Assembly: GCA_020744225.1 (NCBI GenBank)
Contig: JAGMWG010000006.1
Coordinates: forward strand, 310,001 to 374,000
Source: Paraphoma chrysanthemicola
Lineage: Eukaryota; Ascomycota; Dothideomycetes; Pleosporales; Phaeosphaeriaceae
Direction of reading: 5' to 3'
DNA: 64,000 bases
Shown: piece by piece, positions 1 to 11,995 of the stretch
How the letters are laid out: each line of letters begins with the position of its first letter
Numbering within the stretch: position 1 is the stretch's first letter
Translations under genes and position numbers: made by a program
Notes under the pieces: generated by a model
Databases searched by the model: none
What the model was told of the DNA's origin: nothing
Seen by the model: the letters and a program-made list of their open reading frames with translations, nothing else

Positions 1-960
1 TTGCGCCAGCACAGGTTATCTTTTGCTTTACAATCTACAAGCTGGGCACGCAAAATCTTCACTCGATCTTCGCAAGGTCAGCGTACCTGATCGATGCTCG
101 GCTAGTGCCTTGTCTTGACTTACATCACTCGTGATAGCAACGGCGAGCTCCTGCAGTCAGTGCGCCTGAGCTTCCTTGGTAAGGTAAATTGTCCCGTAAA
201 CGGTCTTATGATAGGTTATCACGGAATCAAGTCCAATGCAGGCGGTGGCGTATGTCACAGCAGACGCACGCGCGAACGCCTTTCAACGCCGTCCAAGCTG
301 TTCCCAGACTTGCGGCATAAAACGACAAACGTCGTCTGCCGGGCCCTCACCGCCTACTGCTATCAGCAAGCGGATCCCGCGCTAGCAGGGACACCCCTGT
401 ACCGGAACGTGCTTCCTGGCGGGGTCGGTACGCCCAGGCCAGCCATGGCATCATCATCGGTCGACTTTTCGCTGCGAACACCATGCGTTCCCACGAGGTT
501 CAGTCAAAGATATAGTGAGACAAAGTGTCTCACAATCGCGCGTTGTTAGTCTGGCAGAGACAGAGACGTTTATATCGCACGCCCTTCTTGACAGCCTCGC
601 CAAACCTTCCGTGATTTTTTCCCAGAACCGGCTGACAGCGTCAACCTCAACATCATAGGGACCGTGCACCCGTCCGAGCAAACCGAAGAGCCGCCGTCTA
701 GCACGTCTTATCTTGGAAGGAATTTTACATAACTTGCAGGACCTCCATCATCCCTCCTCATCTTCAGCCTCACTGGTGATACAGCCTATCGCCTGATCAG
801 TTCCGATAGCAACGAGCGTCTCTGCCGCATCCTTTGTTTGGCGTGATATCAAATTTTCTCGGAACGTCGCAGTACTTAAGGCAAGTCGACGCATCATCAA
901 TCTGTGAAGAGCGTCCAGCAGCACCATAGCAACACCCTCACGCTGCAGTCCAACGCAACA
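1..960. other. intergenic / upstream region
   Basis: No supported gene. A 144-codon open frame at 115-549 has no recognisable domain and overlaps an open frame on the other strand. The last part is the 5' flank of the oxidoreductase gene that begins at 961. Confidence 0.5.
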
Positions 961-2642
961 ATGGCCTCAACTGTCACCTCCATCCCCCAGGATGCCTCTT
1001 ACGACTTCGTCATTGTGGGAGGCGGCACAGCTGGCTGTGTGATCGCGTCCCGTCTGACGGAGTATCTCCCAAACAAATCCGTCCTCTTGATTGAGGCCGG
1101 CCCAAGCGACTTCATGGATGACCGCGTGCTCCTGCTCAAGGACTGGTTGAACCTCCTTGGTGGAGAGCTCGACTATGACTATGGCACCACCGAACAGCCC
1201 ATGGGCAACTCACACATTCGCCATTCCCGTGCCAAGGTATTGGGAGGCTGCTCCTCACACAACACTCTCATTTCTTTCAGACCATTTGAGTATGATATCA
1301 AGAGATGGGAAGCACAAGGCTGCAAGGGATGGAACTTCAAGACGTTCATGCGCGTGCTTGACAATCTACGCAATACCGTGCAGCCCGTGCACGAGAACCA
1401 CCGCAATCAGCTGTGTCTCGACTGGATCGACTCGTGCTCAACTGCCATGGACATCCCCGTGGTCCACGACTTCAACCAGGAAATCAAGACCAAGGGCGCT
1501 CTAAAGCCTTCAGTCGGCTTCTTCTCTGTCTCGTACAACCCAGATGACGGCCGCCGAAGCAGCGCTAGCGTGGCGTATATCCACCCCATCCTCCGTGGCG
1601 AGGAGAAGCGCGAGAACTTGACCGTCCTCACCAACGCCTGGGTCAGCAAGGTCAACGTTGCAGGCGACAAAGTCACCGGCATCAACCTCACATTCCAAGA
1701 CGGCTCTAAGCGCACACTCAACCCCAAGTGCGAGACCATCCTCTGCGCTGGCGCAGTCGACACCCCCCGTCTCATGTTGCTCTCTGGTCTCGGACCAAAA
1801 GATCAGCTTTCCAGCCTCAACATCCCAGTCGTCAAGGACATCCCCGGTGTTGGCGAGAACCTGCTCGACCACCCCGAAAGCATCATCATCTTCGAGCTCA
1901 ACAAGCCTGTCCCCGCGAACCAAACAACTATGGACTCTGACGCAGGCATCTTCCTCCGCCGCGAAGTTCCCAATGCAGCAGGCGACGACGGTGACATTGT
2001 CGACGTGATGATGCACTGCTACCAAATCCCGTTCTGCTTGAACACCGCTCGGTAAGCTCCATTCCAATCCTATCACGTGACTTTTCAATGCTAACAATCC
2101 CCAGTCTCGGCTACGACTCCCCTATCGACGCCTTCTGCATGACCCCCAACATTCCCCGCCCCCGCTCCCGCGGCCGCATCTACCTCACCTCCTCGGACCC
2201 AACCGTCAAGCCCGCGCTCGACTTCCGCTACTTCACCGACCCCGAGGGCTACGACGCCGCAACCATCGTCTCCGGTCTCAAAGCCGCGCGCAAAATCGCG
2301 CAACAAGCGCCTTTCAAGGACTGGATCAAGCGCGAAGTTGCCCCCGGCCCGAAGATCCAGACCGACGACGAACTCAGCGAGTATGGTCGCCGCGTTGCGC
2401 ATACAGTTTACCATCCCGCTGGAACGACCAAGATGGGCGACGTCAAGAGCGATGAGTTGGCGGTTGTTGATCCCGAGTTGAAGATCCGCGGCCTAAAGGG
2501 TGTCAGGATTGCGGACGCGGGTGTGTTCCCGGAAATGCCGACCATCAACCCCATGTTGACGGTATTGGGCATTGGGGAGCGCGCGGCGGAGTTGATTGCG
2601 GCCGAGTGGGGGTGGAAGGGTTTGGAGAAGGAGAAGTTGTAA
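961..2642 (+). CDS. GMC-family FAD-dependent oxidoreductase
   Basis: Two exons, 961-2051 and 2105-2642, around a 53-bp GT-AG intron, give 542 residues. The start is the first ATG in frame, just ahead of the FAD fold. Residues 15-25 form the beta strand and GGGTAG dinucleotide-binding loop of the glucose-methanol-choline oxidoreductases, followed by the ADP-binding acid in LIEAGPS. VLGGCSSHNTLI is the first GMC signature region. The C-terminal half has HPAGTTKMG with the candidate catalytic His near 467, and INPMLTVLGIGERAAEL with the partner Asn near 512. Family members oxidise alcohols, choline, glucose or aryl alcohols with FAD. There is no signal peptide, so it is probably intracellular and closer to choline dehydrogenase/alcohol oxidase types than to secreted aryl-alcohol oxidases. 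The exact substrate cannot be read from the sequence. Confidence 0.93.
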
Positions 2643-3069
2643 GTTGTAAGTTGTGATGGGTGTAACTGCCAGCGGGTCGGATTGGCGTGGGATGGGATGG
2701 GAAAATGTATATATTGGTTGTATGGGTATTGGCATTGGAATAAAGTCATGTTGTATGATGATCTATGATGCTATGTGTGACACTTCACGGTGCTTTGGGA
2801 GCGCAGTTATTGCACGGCTTGATGCATGTCAGGTACGTCAGATTCTGCTTCTTGGACTAATATGATCATTGAGGTACATCGGGCTAACACATTGACAGGA
2901 CCAAGATTATTGCCAAGACATTCACATCCATCTATGCCGTATGCCAACCATATTATGCTGGCATTGGGGTACATCTTGACCTTCCTCAAGTCACAATCCG
3001 ACAAAATCGGCTCATCTCCAATACATAACCCAGGAGATCTCCCACCCACTCAGCGCATTCATTCCACCT
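2643..3069. other. intergenic region between convergent genes
   Basis: A 3'-to-3' spacer between the oxidoreductase gene and the minus-strand gene ending at 3070. It presumably holds both polyadenylation regions (AATAAA-like tract near 2739). No gene is supported. Confidence 0.5.
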
Positions 3070-4138
3070 CTACTCGTCAAACTCAAACATCCTTACCAAC
3101 CCATCGTCCTCTTCCTCACTCCTGTCATCCTCACTGTCATCCTCCAAACCCACCCTCCCAGCATCAACTGACTCACCCCTCGTCGCCGTCTCGCTGAACC
3201 CATCACCCTGCAACGACGTCATAGGCCCGACAATCTCGCCCGTCGAGCTCATCTCCGCCGTCTCGAGCACAAACGCGCCTCGCTCATCCCCAAAGGTCAT
3301 GGGCTCACTCGATCCCGATGCTACACCACTCTCGCGCCGTCTTCGCTTCTCTTTAATCCTTTGCTCCGCACGTCGCTGTTCTTCAATCTTCTTCCTGCCG
3401 CCTTTCAGCCACTTGCTCATCGGGCGCGGGAGTTGATCGACGCCTGTGCCCGTATGGTCCGTGGCCCAGGCCATGATCGACAGGGCACCTTTGTTTGCGG
3501 ACGAGAGGGCGGCGGTACCGATACTCATGCTGGCTCTGCCGATGCCGGAATGTGTAAGGGCGGAGGCGTATGAGGCGGTTGCGGTGCTGACTTGGGTGAG
3601 AGCCGTAGTAGTGTCGTGGATTGCAGTGGGCCAGGTTCCGGGGAAGTCGTATGATGAGGCGCCGGAGGTAGACTGAGGTGGTCAGTTGGGACATGCAAGT
3701 GGGTAGTGAGTGCGAATGGATGCTGCTGTGGTTGTATGGGAAGGGGATAAGTGCACTTACGTTGCCCTCGCGCTCAAGCATGCTCCAGCCTTCACTGTCG
3801 GTGGAGGACTTGTTCCTGACCTGGAGTGCCTGCGTAGTGCTGCTGGAAATACTGGAATGCTGCTGACTGGGTCGTCTGCTCTCTGAGAGTTGCTGGCTTA
3901 GTCGGCGGTTTGGTGCCTGAGGCTGCACACTTGGTTGGCGGGCGGGAGCCTGAGGTTCGACAGGTTCAGGCGCGTAAGGCGATGCCTCAGCCGTGGGGTC
4001 TTGTTGGTCGGCGTGAGACAGAAGCCCCTCTGCTGCATCTCGGCGCCCAGGATGCGAGGCTGTGGATAAGTTGCGACGATGTGCCCTTCCGCGGTCGCTG
4101 CTGCCTGCAGCCTTGCGTGGTTGGCCCTGCTGATCCAT
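3070..4138 (-). CDS. hypothetical protein with basic coiled segment and acidic tail
   Basis: Exon 1 runs 4138-3761 and exon 2 3672-3070. The 88-bp intron (donor GTAAGT at 3760, acceptor CTCAG) falls between codons, giving 326 residues. The first 120 residues are low-complexity, rich in Ser, Gln, Pro and Arg. They are followed by a more ordered stretch (tyrosine/alanine-rich, then SKWLKGG), a highly charged segment KKIEEQRRAEQRIKEKRRRR likely to be helical and possibly a nuclear localisation signal, and an acidic tail ending in VRMFEFDE. I do not recognise a family. Convergent with the GMC gene. The splice model is well supported because both exons keep one uninterrupted frame. Confidence 0.72.
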
Positions 4139-5147
4139 CGCGAGTGCGGTCTGTGATTATCTGCGTTTCTCTTTCTGTACTCGGTGTATTAGTTTTATCT
4201 CAAGATAAGCTGTCGTCAGGAAGCCCAAAAGCGAAAGTGCTGTGCTGCTATGTGCTACGTTGTTGTCGATCGTGGTGCTGAAGCGAACGAGTGATGAGAA
4301 GGTTGAGAGAAGGGACAGGAGCCCAAACGCCAGTCGCCCGTCACCACGGACGCAGTGATGCGATGTTCAGGCAACGGGGGTGTCGCCAAGGCGTCGTGGA
4401 GAAAGAGGGTAGGACGAGGCGACCGGTGTAAGGTCGGAGGTCCGATATTCAAACGGGCGGTACCATTACGCGCAGCACAACAGCGGTCGTAGCTCAGCCT
4501 TGCGCCTATTTGGTGAATAGCACCAAACGAAGACTTGGTCGAACCCTCGCCTTAGTGCCCAACAATACCGACGTGGCTGTACTCGTTGTAGTCGCGATAA
4601 GATCGTCGCAGCAGCACCACAAATACAGTGCAGCTTTCATGGACTCGCGGCTCTAATACTCTGTGGAGCGAACATAGTGTGTGTGCAGTGCTGTATGGAG
4701 CCAGGTGTGAACGATGTCATCACGTGATAATGCCTCGATTTCACTTGCGACTTTCAGGGTACTCCGCGCATGGTGACAGTATGACATATCAGGGTCTATA
4801 CACATGGTATCAATAAGAGATACAGCACGCATGTTCGTGAAAGCAGCCGTTTTTAGGGATTCGCTATGGACCTTGACCTCGCCTGCGCCATACATTAACC
4901 CGTAACTCACGCGATGCAAACAGAGTCTGTCCCGCTCCCTATCCCTATAAATCCCTGCGCTCGGACCTTTCCATTCTCCACGCACACACGACCTCGACCT
5001 CTACCCCGACTCTCAACTACAATCTTTCAACTCCGGGGAGGTTACTTGAATACTTGCGATATTGCAAGCGATTGGAGCGCCTATCTCTAATCGAAGAACG
5101 AAGACCGACACGCCCGTGCCGGCCCAGCAATTATCGACCAAATCACG
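4139..5147. other. divergent intergenic/promoter region
   Basis: About 1 kb between two divergently transcribed genes. A TATA-like CTATAAAT at about 4945-4952 lies roughly 200 bp before the ATG at 5148, followed by a pyrimidine-rich stretch (near 4975-5030) typical of fungal 5' leaders. No coding sequence is supported. Confidence 0.4.
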
Positions 5148-6811
5148 ATGCCTATCCGCATTGACCAAGTCGTGCACCGTAAGTCGTCTCCATTCTCAGT
5201 CGTCTCATGACCTGCTAATAGTTTCTAGATGTGCAGCACATCACTGAGCGTCCTGGCGACTATTTCCGCCGCCTGGGCGGAATCCTCGACCATGAGCTTC
5301 CCGAGGACCATGTCTTCGATGTCGCCATTGAGAAGACTATCTGGGATTTTGTCGCGAGCATCGAGCTTTGCACTATTCCCGGAAACCGGCTGCCTCCCAA
5401 CCATCGCATCCCAGGGGTCATTGGTGTCACAGGCTCTGGCTTCAACTCGGCTACCTTCAATGGCAATCAAGGCGTTTTCGAGCCACCATTAGGGGGCTAC
5501 GGACATCCGCAGTCAGCTAACGGGGCTTTCTATGACGCAGAACCGGCTGTGCGTACTCCGATCACCCGCGCGCGAGCAGAAGCTATGCTTCGTCACCACG
5601 AGTCAGCCGCTCGCGATATGGTCGACGCAGTGGTTCGCGAAGAGGCTATAGTTGCAGCTCGCGCGTTCGATGACTACTACAAGGCTCATACGTGTCCTGG
5701 GGACACTTCTCGCGAGCTCTCTGAGGCAATTCTTCGAGAAGATGCAGAGGCTATACGGAAGCCACCCGCGAATCTGCAGCCTATTGAGACACCTCGACCA
5801 CCCGCGTCAAACAAAAGTCTCGCATCGCCTCAGGCTCCCACCGCGCCTCGACCAGACTATTATGGTCCTCCCCGAGACTTAAATACTTCTTTCTCCCATC
5901 CCGCCGGCTCATATACCCTGACGAACAGTCCATCTCGTCATAGGGAACAGCAACCAGTCTTGAAGAACAAGCATCTTCAGCGCGTCAAGGCACAGATGCG
6001 TAATGAGCCAGTCTTGGTCAATCGCAACCCGCCTGCTCCTTCTCTTCTGTCGCCCTTCACACGTGCTGGGACTTTACGTCCAGGCGCTCCATCACCTTCC
6101 CTTGAAGCAAAGCCGGCTCCGGATGAGAAGCTTTTAGGTGGCTATTCTACCGCTACTGCGGATATACTAGGCGACCAAAATCTACCTGTCGCCGACACAT
6201 CAAGTACCACTGGTCACAGCGGTTTTGAGGTGGAGGATTCAATGGCTGTACCTCCGCGCATGAATTTTCACGATGAGGATGACGCTTCTCGCAACTTTGC
6301 TGTCTCTGCGCACACCGACGTTGATATGAACAGCATCGCAGAGCTCAAGAACAGCACCAACAACAACAACGACGACGACTCTGGCATCGCTCTAGACGAC
6401 GACATTAACATGTCCGACGACGGCGATTCTTCCCCCTACATGTCCAACCATAACATCAGACGCACCTCCTTGCAGGACAAGCACACCACCCCGCCAGATG
6501 AAATTGCCGATGACTTCAACAAGCTTTCTCAGGACTCCACTTATGGCTCTCAAGAACAGGACCTCGCATCGCCCGCCTCAACGCCGGACTCCGATACTCC
6601 CTCCCCCACTCCAGCCAACCGCAAGAAGGCCGTCCCTGTTCCTACTGCATCACGTCGTTCGACACGCATCAAGGCGAAAACGACTGCGCAAGACTCACAG
6701 CCAACCCCGCCACCTGCCTTGGGTAAGCGTGGGCGACGTGGTGATGACGGGAACGAGGAAGAGAACGGAATCACGAACGTCGAGCGCCAGGCGAAGCGCG
6801 GGAAGACCTGA
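5148..6811 (+). CDS. hypothetical disordered acidic/basic protein
   Basis: A 31-nt first exon (5148-5178), a 50-bp intron (GTAAGT...TTTCTAG) and a long second exon (5229-6811) give 537 residues. The start is chosen because this ATG is the only one that reaches the long frame through good splice sites; the reading becomes MPIRIDQVVH then VQHITERPGDYFRR. Residues 1-75 look folded (aromatic and hydrophobic, ending near LCTIPGNRLPPNHR). The remainder is largely disordered, rich in Pro, Ser and Asp with a short poly-Asn/Asp stretch, and ends in a basic tail (RRSTRIKAKTT, KRGRRG) that could be a nuclear localisation signal. No known domain is recognised. It could be a chromatin- or nucleus-associated protein, but that rests only on composition. 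Confidence 0.75.
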
Positions 6812-7568
6812 GCACTTGAGGTTCAATTACAATTAGGAAAGTCCGCTGCTGGGCTTGATTGATGGACAGCAATTCCACGGCACGCTCATGCGTCAAGCCG
6901 GTTTCATGGGCTCATCAACTGGCATTTTATGAGCCAGGTGCTATGTTACTAGTCTTCCAAGAGATTAGTGCTCAAGTACATGCTACCTGGTCCGGTAACG
7001 TAGAGACATCGCCTTCCACGTTTCAAGAACACGTTGGGTTGTTTGCGATGTGCAAGAGCGACAACTGGAGCTCGCATGCCCTCATTGCGTGGCTTTGTTT
7101 CCGATGTTCTTGTTTAGTTGGATGAGATTGTATCTTGATGGACGACTGGATGAATGATTGAATGATTGAACGAAGCTCATCTGTAAAGATAGCGAGCAAG
7201 CGAGCGTGCGTTGCTTTTGTTTTTGTTACTGCTGCGTGGACATTGAGAAATAGAAAATATACCAAAAAGAGAAGGACAAAGTCTAACTGTTCAAGCTAAC
7301 CAGCTACCTACATACTCCACCTTATAAGCTCTATCGAAGTTGCAAAGTTGCAATATATCGTGATTAACATAAAGTCTGACCTTGGGAGATGGACGATCTC
7401 GGCTCCCCTCTCGCGTATCACCCGTCCGTCTACAATCCCATTGGCTCCTCACCACCTCACCCCAGACTGGCCAAGTTGCTGCGGTGCGGACCGCGCCCAT
7501 GCATCACCTTAGTGTATGCCGATGTATATCCTAACCTCTAGCATAACACAAACCTCTTCCTTTCCAAC
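6812..7568. other. intergenic region
   Basis: No supported gene. Short open frames on both strands have no homology signals or compatible splice sites that I can see. A small run of GAATGATT-type repeats (7150-7170) and a TA-rich stretch near 7250 are the only notable textures. Confidence 0.45.
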
Positions 7569-8125
7569 ATGCGCTTCTCCGCCACCCTCCAAACTCTTTC
7601 CCTCCTCATTCTCAACACCATGGCCTCCGCATCCACTGCCTCCCCGTCCCCAGTAACCCGGATCGCAGTCTTTAAGTTTCGTCCAACCACTACTCCCTCC
7701 CAAAAAGGCGATCGCACACGCTCTTTCCTTGCTCTTTATGCGCAGCATCCCGAGCTCTTACTCGTGCCACCACGCGGCGGGCGGCCGCTGAATACGCCGC
7801 TAAATTTGACGAACGTGGAGAGAGACGACGAGTGGGATACGGGTTTTGTTGTTGTGTTTAAGGTATGTTTGATACTTGAAGTGGTGAAGTGGTTGCGGGG
7901 CAGGTGTGCGTGCGGTCTTGGGTATGGGATGGGAAGCTGATTATGGGCTTAGAGCGACGATGCGAGGAAGGATTTTGATGCGGATCCGGGACATGATCGG
8001 TTGAAGGTATGCGTCTTCGTGCGAGTTGAGATGTGATGCTGATTGAAATGTAGAATGAGACGGATCCGTTGTTGAAGCAGGTGTTTGTGTATGATTTTAT
8101 CGACCAGGAGAATTTGGGATGGTAG
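7569..8125 (+). CDS. small secreted Dabb-like (stress-responsive A/B barrel) protein
   Basis: Three exons, 7569-7862, 7953-8006 and 8054-8125, with phase-0 introns of 90 and 47 bp (GTATGT/GTATGC donors) give 139 residues. Residues 1-22 form a signal-peptide-like hydrophobic segment after MRFSATLQ. The mature part matches the Dabb ferredoxin-like pattern: first strand VTRIAVFKFRP, central DTGFVVVFKSDDARKDFDADPGHDRLK, closing strand QVFVYDF. Dabb domains form dimeric alpha/beta barrels in stress proteins and some small-molecule-processing enzymes. A secreted version is unusual but seen in fungi. Reading the first exon straight on gives a frame that departs from the family pattern, so the splicing matters. 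The catalytic or binding role is unknown. Confidence 0.78.
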
Positions 8126-8509
8126 CGTTGGAGTGTAATCTGCAGTTCAGTGATTTGGTGGGTGCGATTGTATCAACGGGATCACTGTCAACTTCACCGA
8201 CCGCCTTATGTCGTTTCAAGAGCTGAGTTCATGCAACAGTCTCTACAACATACTGCAGTAATCGATTGCTCTTAACCTTCAGTCTAGCGCGCATCTGGAT
8301 GGCAATCAATGAGGGTCTGTGTCAGCTCGATAAGTTTAGCTCTTTTGGGGTTGCCGTCTCCACAAATCATGTGGTGCCTCGCACCACGTCTTCACCTCGA
8401 ACGTTACTTGCGCACATTGATTTTGATCGTTTTTTCATCCCTTCCTCTGCATCAAGTTCGCATTCAGCAGGCCACCAGCCGGTGAACATCTACCGTTCAA
8501 TTCTCGAGC
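8126..8509. other. intergenic region
   Basis: Spacer between two tandem plus-strand genes. No gene, repeat or RNA feature is supported. Confidence 0.45.
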
Positions 8510-9579
8510 ATGCCTTCCAAGGCAGAGAAGTACTTTGAAGCCTTGCTCGCTCTTTCCGGCGACCCTCTATTCACACAGTCACGCCAAGATTTGCTCGCGC
8601 GTGTCGCAGATGATGACTTGGAGGAGCTGGTGAAGCGCAATTTCGCACGCCAATTCTCCAGACGGAATTCCGAGAAACTGGTCACCACGTTACTCGACAT
8701 TATTGCAGACGAAAAGGCGAACGACGGCCTGAGAGAGGTGACCAAGATTGAGGACGATGATGGTGAAGAAGCCAGTTTGCATTATCCGGCTAGAGGCAAG
8801 GTTGATACATGAAATGAGTGAGTTCGCACTAATGCCCGACAGACAGCGGCCAGTTGAGCTCCATGCTCCGCACTCCAGCGCCGCCACCGGGAGGTGTTGC
8901 CATGCGCGGACGCAAGCGAATGCTGAGCTCAGATGCTACCTCTGAGACTACGAAGCAACCAAAGCTACGAGCCGACGGTGACGTCGGCCTAGCCCCGGGT
9001 ACCTCCACTACGCGCGCTCTTCAAGACAAGCAACAACCTGCATCCGTACTCGATGTTGCGAACGACATAACAAGCGAAGTCAATTTTCATTATCGACAGC
9101 GATCAACCAGTTCTCTCACTGAACTTCAACCCCCAACAATAACTCCCGATCGAGAAAAATATGTTCCAGATATCGAGATGGTGGTATGGATACCAAACGG
9201 ATATCACAGCACCTGGAAAACCATGACCGCCTTGCCACACCATCTCAGCACTGATCTCCAGAATAAGCTCGACTGCGATTACAATGATACGCGCAAACAC
9301 ACAACAAACTATCGTAACATGTTCCGGTTCCAGGATCGAAATGTGGAGACAGGCCTCTGCGCCAACTACTTCGTGATCCATAAGACACGCCGTAAAGTTA
9401 CTTGGGACGAAGCTAATGGTAACAGCAATAGAGCATGCGACCACTGTATCAGGAGTAGGAGGCTATGCGCGCGGCTTGTGAACATCAATAGCACGATCAA
9501 GTTTGCCATCTTTCCTCTTCCAGAGCGATTCAGGATCAACAAGGCATGGAACGATGCGGAATACTGGGTTCAAGAGTAA
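8510..9579 (+). CDS. hypothetical protein with C-terminal Cys cluster
   Basis: Model: exon 1 8510-8762, an 80-bp intron (donor GTGAAG, branch-like ACTAATG, acceptor GACAG) and exon 2 8843-9579, giving 329 residues. This is the only nearby donor/acceptor pair I found that joins the two open frames; the donor is mediocre. The N-terminal 80 residues look helical and charged (YFEALLALSGDPLF, DDLEELVKRNFARQF). A linker with KRMLSS and KQPKLRADG follows, then a folded region containing IEMVVWIPNGYHSTWKTM. Near the C-terminus, CDHCIRSRRLC is a cysteine cluster of zinc-knuckle type, but it lacks the full six-cysteine pattern of fungal transcription factors. I do not recognise the family. The two frames could be separate genes if the intron is wrong. 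Confidence 0.6.
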
Positions 9580-9726
9580 GGGCAAGAGGAGTCGTCCAGG
9601 GACAAGGGCGACGTGGCGCCAGATAGTGTCCTTCTGCAAATGGGGTTGTCAGGATACGCTAGGGTATTTCCCAAGTTGAAAACTAGACCATCAGCACGGA
9701 GCCGCTTCAACTGAATCTATTGTGCT

Positions 9727-11530
9727 TTATACAAGTGCCTCGAAGGCATTCGCTGATATAGACTTGTGTTGCTGCCGCTGATCAGCTTTTTTCTGCTTCC
9801 GCTCCGCTTCCCTAGCCTGCTTCTTCCTCTTCTTGTTCGAAATTTGCTCAGCAGGCATTTCAACCCCGGCAGATGTATAAATCTCCTTTAAATAGTCTTC
9901 CATTGTCCCGTGATCTGCCAGGACTCGTTTCGCCTGACCTGGTACGCTGAACATGTCTGCTATTGATGGAAACGTTGACATATGTTGTGCGATCTTGGAT
10001 AACTGCTCGACTAGACCTGGTATGTCGGCTTGGGTCCTAGCCAGTCGGACCGCAACGACCTGTTTGAGGAGGCGCAATGAGTACATTGCGGCTTGAAGGC
10101 GAGCAGCCAAGTGTAAGAACACCCATGTATTGTCGAAATCGCCGTTGATTACACGCGAGACTATAGGAGGTGGGGGCGGAGTGTTCAGCTCGGCGATGAC
10201 GAGACCCAGGGCGAAGAGAGTCCAGAGCAGGGTAGGACTGATGCTCTTCGAGTCAGCCCAGCTGTGCAACGCGCTCATCCGAGCCTCCAAATCCTTTGCT
10301 GGCACCTCGAGATTCGACGCAGCATATGTATCGATCTTGTGCGGTGATATGCCTTGTGCTTTCCTACGGTATTCTTGGAAATCCGAGGTTGGTGGTGCGA
10401 CTAGCGAGTATGCAAATACGCGAACGTCTTGAGCTATGCTCCATGCGGACGCGAGGTTCGGATCCTCTACCAGCAAGGGCAAATAGACATTGATGCAGGG
10501 GTTGTCGTGAAGAGCTTCATGGACGAACTCGGATATCCGCACATCCAAGCTCTGCAATGGTAGCTCAAGCAGACCACTATTGCTAAAGGACACAGAAGAT
10601 AGCTGTGCTATATAGCGCTGACTAAAGTCGAGATAGGGTGGTGATTCCAAGTCGAGGCTTCGAGCATCTTGAACCAGTTCATTCTGGCCCTCCGACAATC
10701 TCTGCTGGATTGCCCAAGCAAGTGGCACCAGGCTTTTCAGTTGTAGCTTCTTGGCAATGTGGTACGGTGAGTACGCTTTCAGCCCCGCGAGCGAGTCCGC
10801 ATCCTTGAAAAGTACAATGAGGGTCTCTGGATGGTAGTCGAACAAGACAAGATCAGTGTCACTGGTGAAGATGACGGATCTTGGGATGTCCTTGGCCCGC
10901 AGCCCACAGAAATCATCTGCCTCTCCGGGTACAATCCGAGTTCTGGACGCAAATGAAGATTGTGCTAAAGACTCTCGCAACGTTGGAGCAAGGAGACTGC
11001 ATGATGCTGATCCCAGGTAAGTGGGAATCGGGCATGCTGCAGTCGGATAGCTGGCACGCAATTGCTGCACGCGTCGATTGTTCTGCTCGGTCCGCGAGAG
11101 CCTCTCGGCTTGCTTGGTAGATGGTAGCGCTCCATCGAAAAGCACGTCCAGCCTAGATATACGAAGTCAGAAGCGGTAACAAACTATGTGGACATCAGAG
11201 TCTCACTCAATTTGACGATTTCTAGAAACTCCGAGGAAGAGCGCCGGCTTGATGAGAACAGCGCATGGAAGATTCGGAGCAAAGACGACCAGCTATCACT
11301 CACACCTTGATGCCTTGTTTCTCTAAAGACTCTAACCATCCGATTGCAACGCTATTAATGTCGGTGTAGGACGGTATCTTAGACGGACTGGACCCAGAGC
11401 TAAGGGCAAGCTTGTGGCCCTCGTATGCCAAGCTTGGTCCATCTACAATAGCAGAGTAGCCTTCGAGCTCCTGGGCGGAATATCGGGTGGCATAGGGCTC
11501 AAGACGCCTAGCGAGCCCGGAGATCCCCAT
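9727..11530 (-). CDS. asteroid-like protein with XPG/FEN1-type N-terminal fold
   Basis: Exon 1 is 11530-11304 and exon 2 11152-9727. One 151-bp intron with a GTGAGT donor and ATCTAG acceptor keeps frame and gives 550 residues. The N-terminus MGISGLARRLEPYATRY...IVDGPSLAYEG and the strand IKVLDVLFDGALPSTK match the XPG N-terminal nuclease fold as found in the metazoan 'asteroid' family, with the aspartates of VDGPS and FDGALP in the right places. The middle is helical and divergent. The last 40 residues are strongly basic (KKRKKQAREAERKQKKADQRQQ). Whether it still cuts nucleic acid is uncertain, since only some acidic residues can be identified by eye. Divergent from the phosphoglucomutase gene. 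A 15-nt internal microexon is a possible alternative (see findings). Confidence 0.8.
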
Positions 11531-11995
11531 TTCTCCAAAGCTTAGGCTGGCACTCCACGGGGAAGAGTTTGACTGTTAATATCAAGGGTGGTTCAATCGT
11601 TGGGCAATCTGTGTGGCTCCAGATGTCGGAACGAAAATGGTAGTGCTGCGTTGAGGTCTGTATGCAGGGTCCAGAAGCGGCAGTACGAGTGAAGGTTTTT
11701 AGCCGAGCCGACTACCGACGATAGCCAATGCGCAAAGCCCGTGGATAGTCGAAAAGTTGCCACAAGCTCGACGTTTCCGTGCGCTGTTGGGAAAAATTGG
11801 TTGAGGTGACAGCTCTCAGTGGCGGCATGCCTTCCCAAGCTGAGTTAGGTCGACGCACTGACAGCGTCATCCCGCGTGGTGGGGAAGGGTCGAGCTGCCC
11901 CTCACCGAGCTCAAAAGTTGGAGGCGTCGCTCCACCGACTCTCCAATTGCTTCAATTGCACCTAATTTCAGATTGAACACCATACATCAGTCAAT
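11531..11995. promoter_or_regulatory. shared divergent promoter region
   Basis: 465 bp between the divergent ATGs of the asteroid-like gene and phosphoglucomutase, so it must hold both promoters. The last 60 bases are pyrimidine/AT-rich. I cannot assign a specific factor site with confidence. Confidence 0.45.

Noticed and set aside
115..549. 144-codon open frame at the left end
   Set aside because: No domain, a competing frame on the opposite strand, and no leader or splice features; treated as chance.
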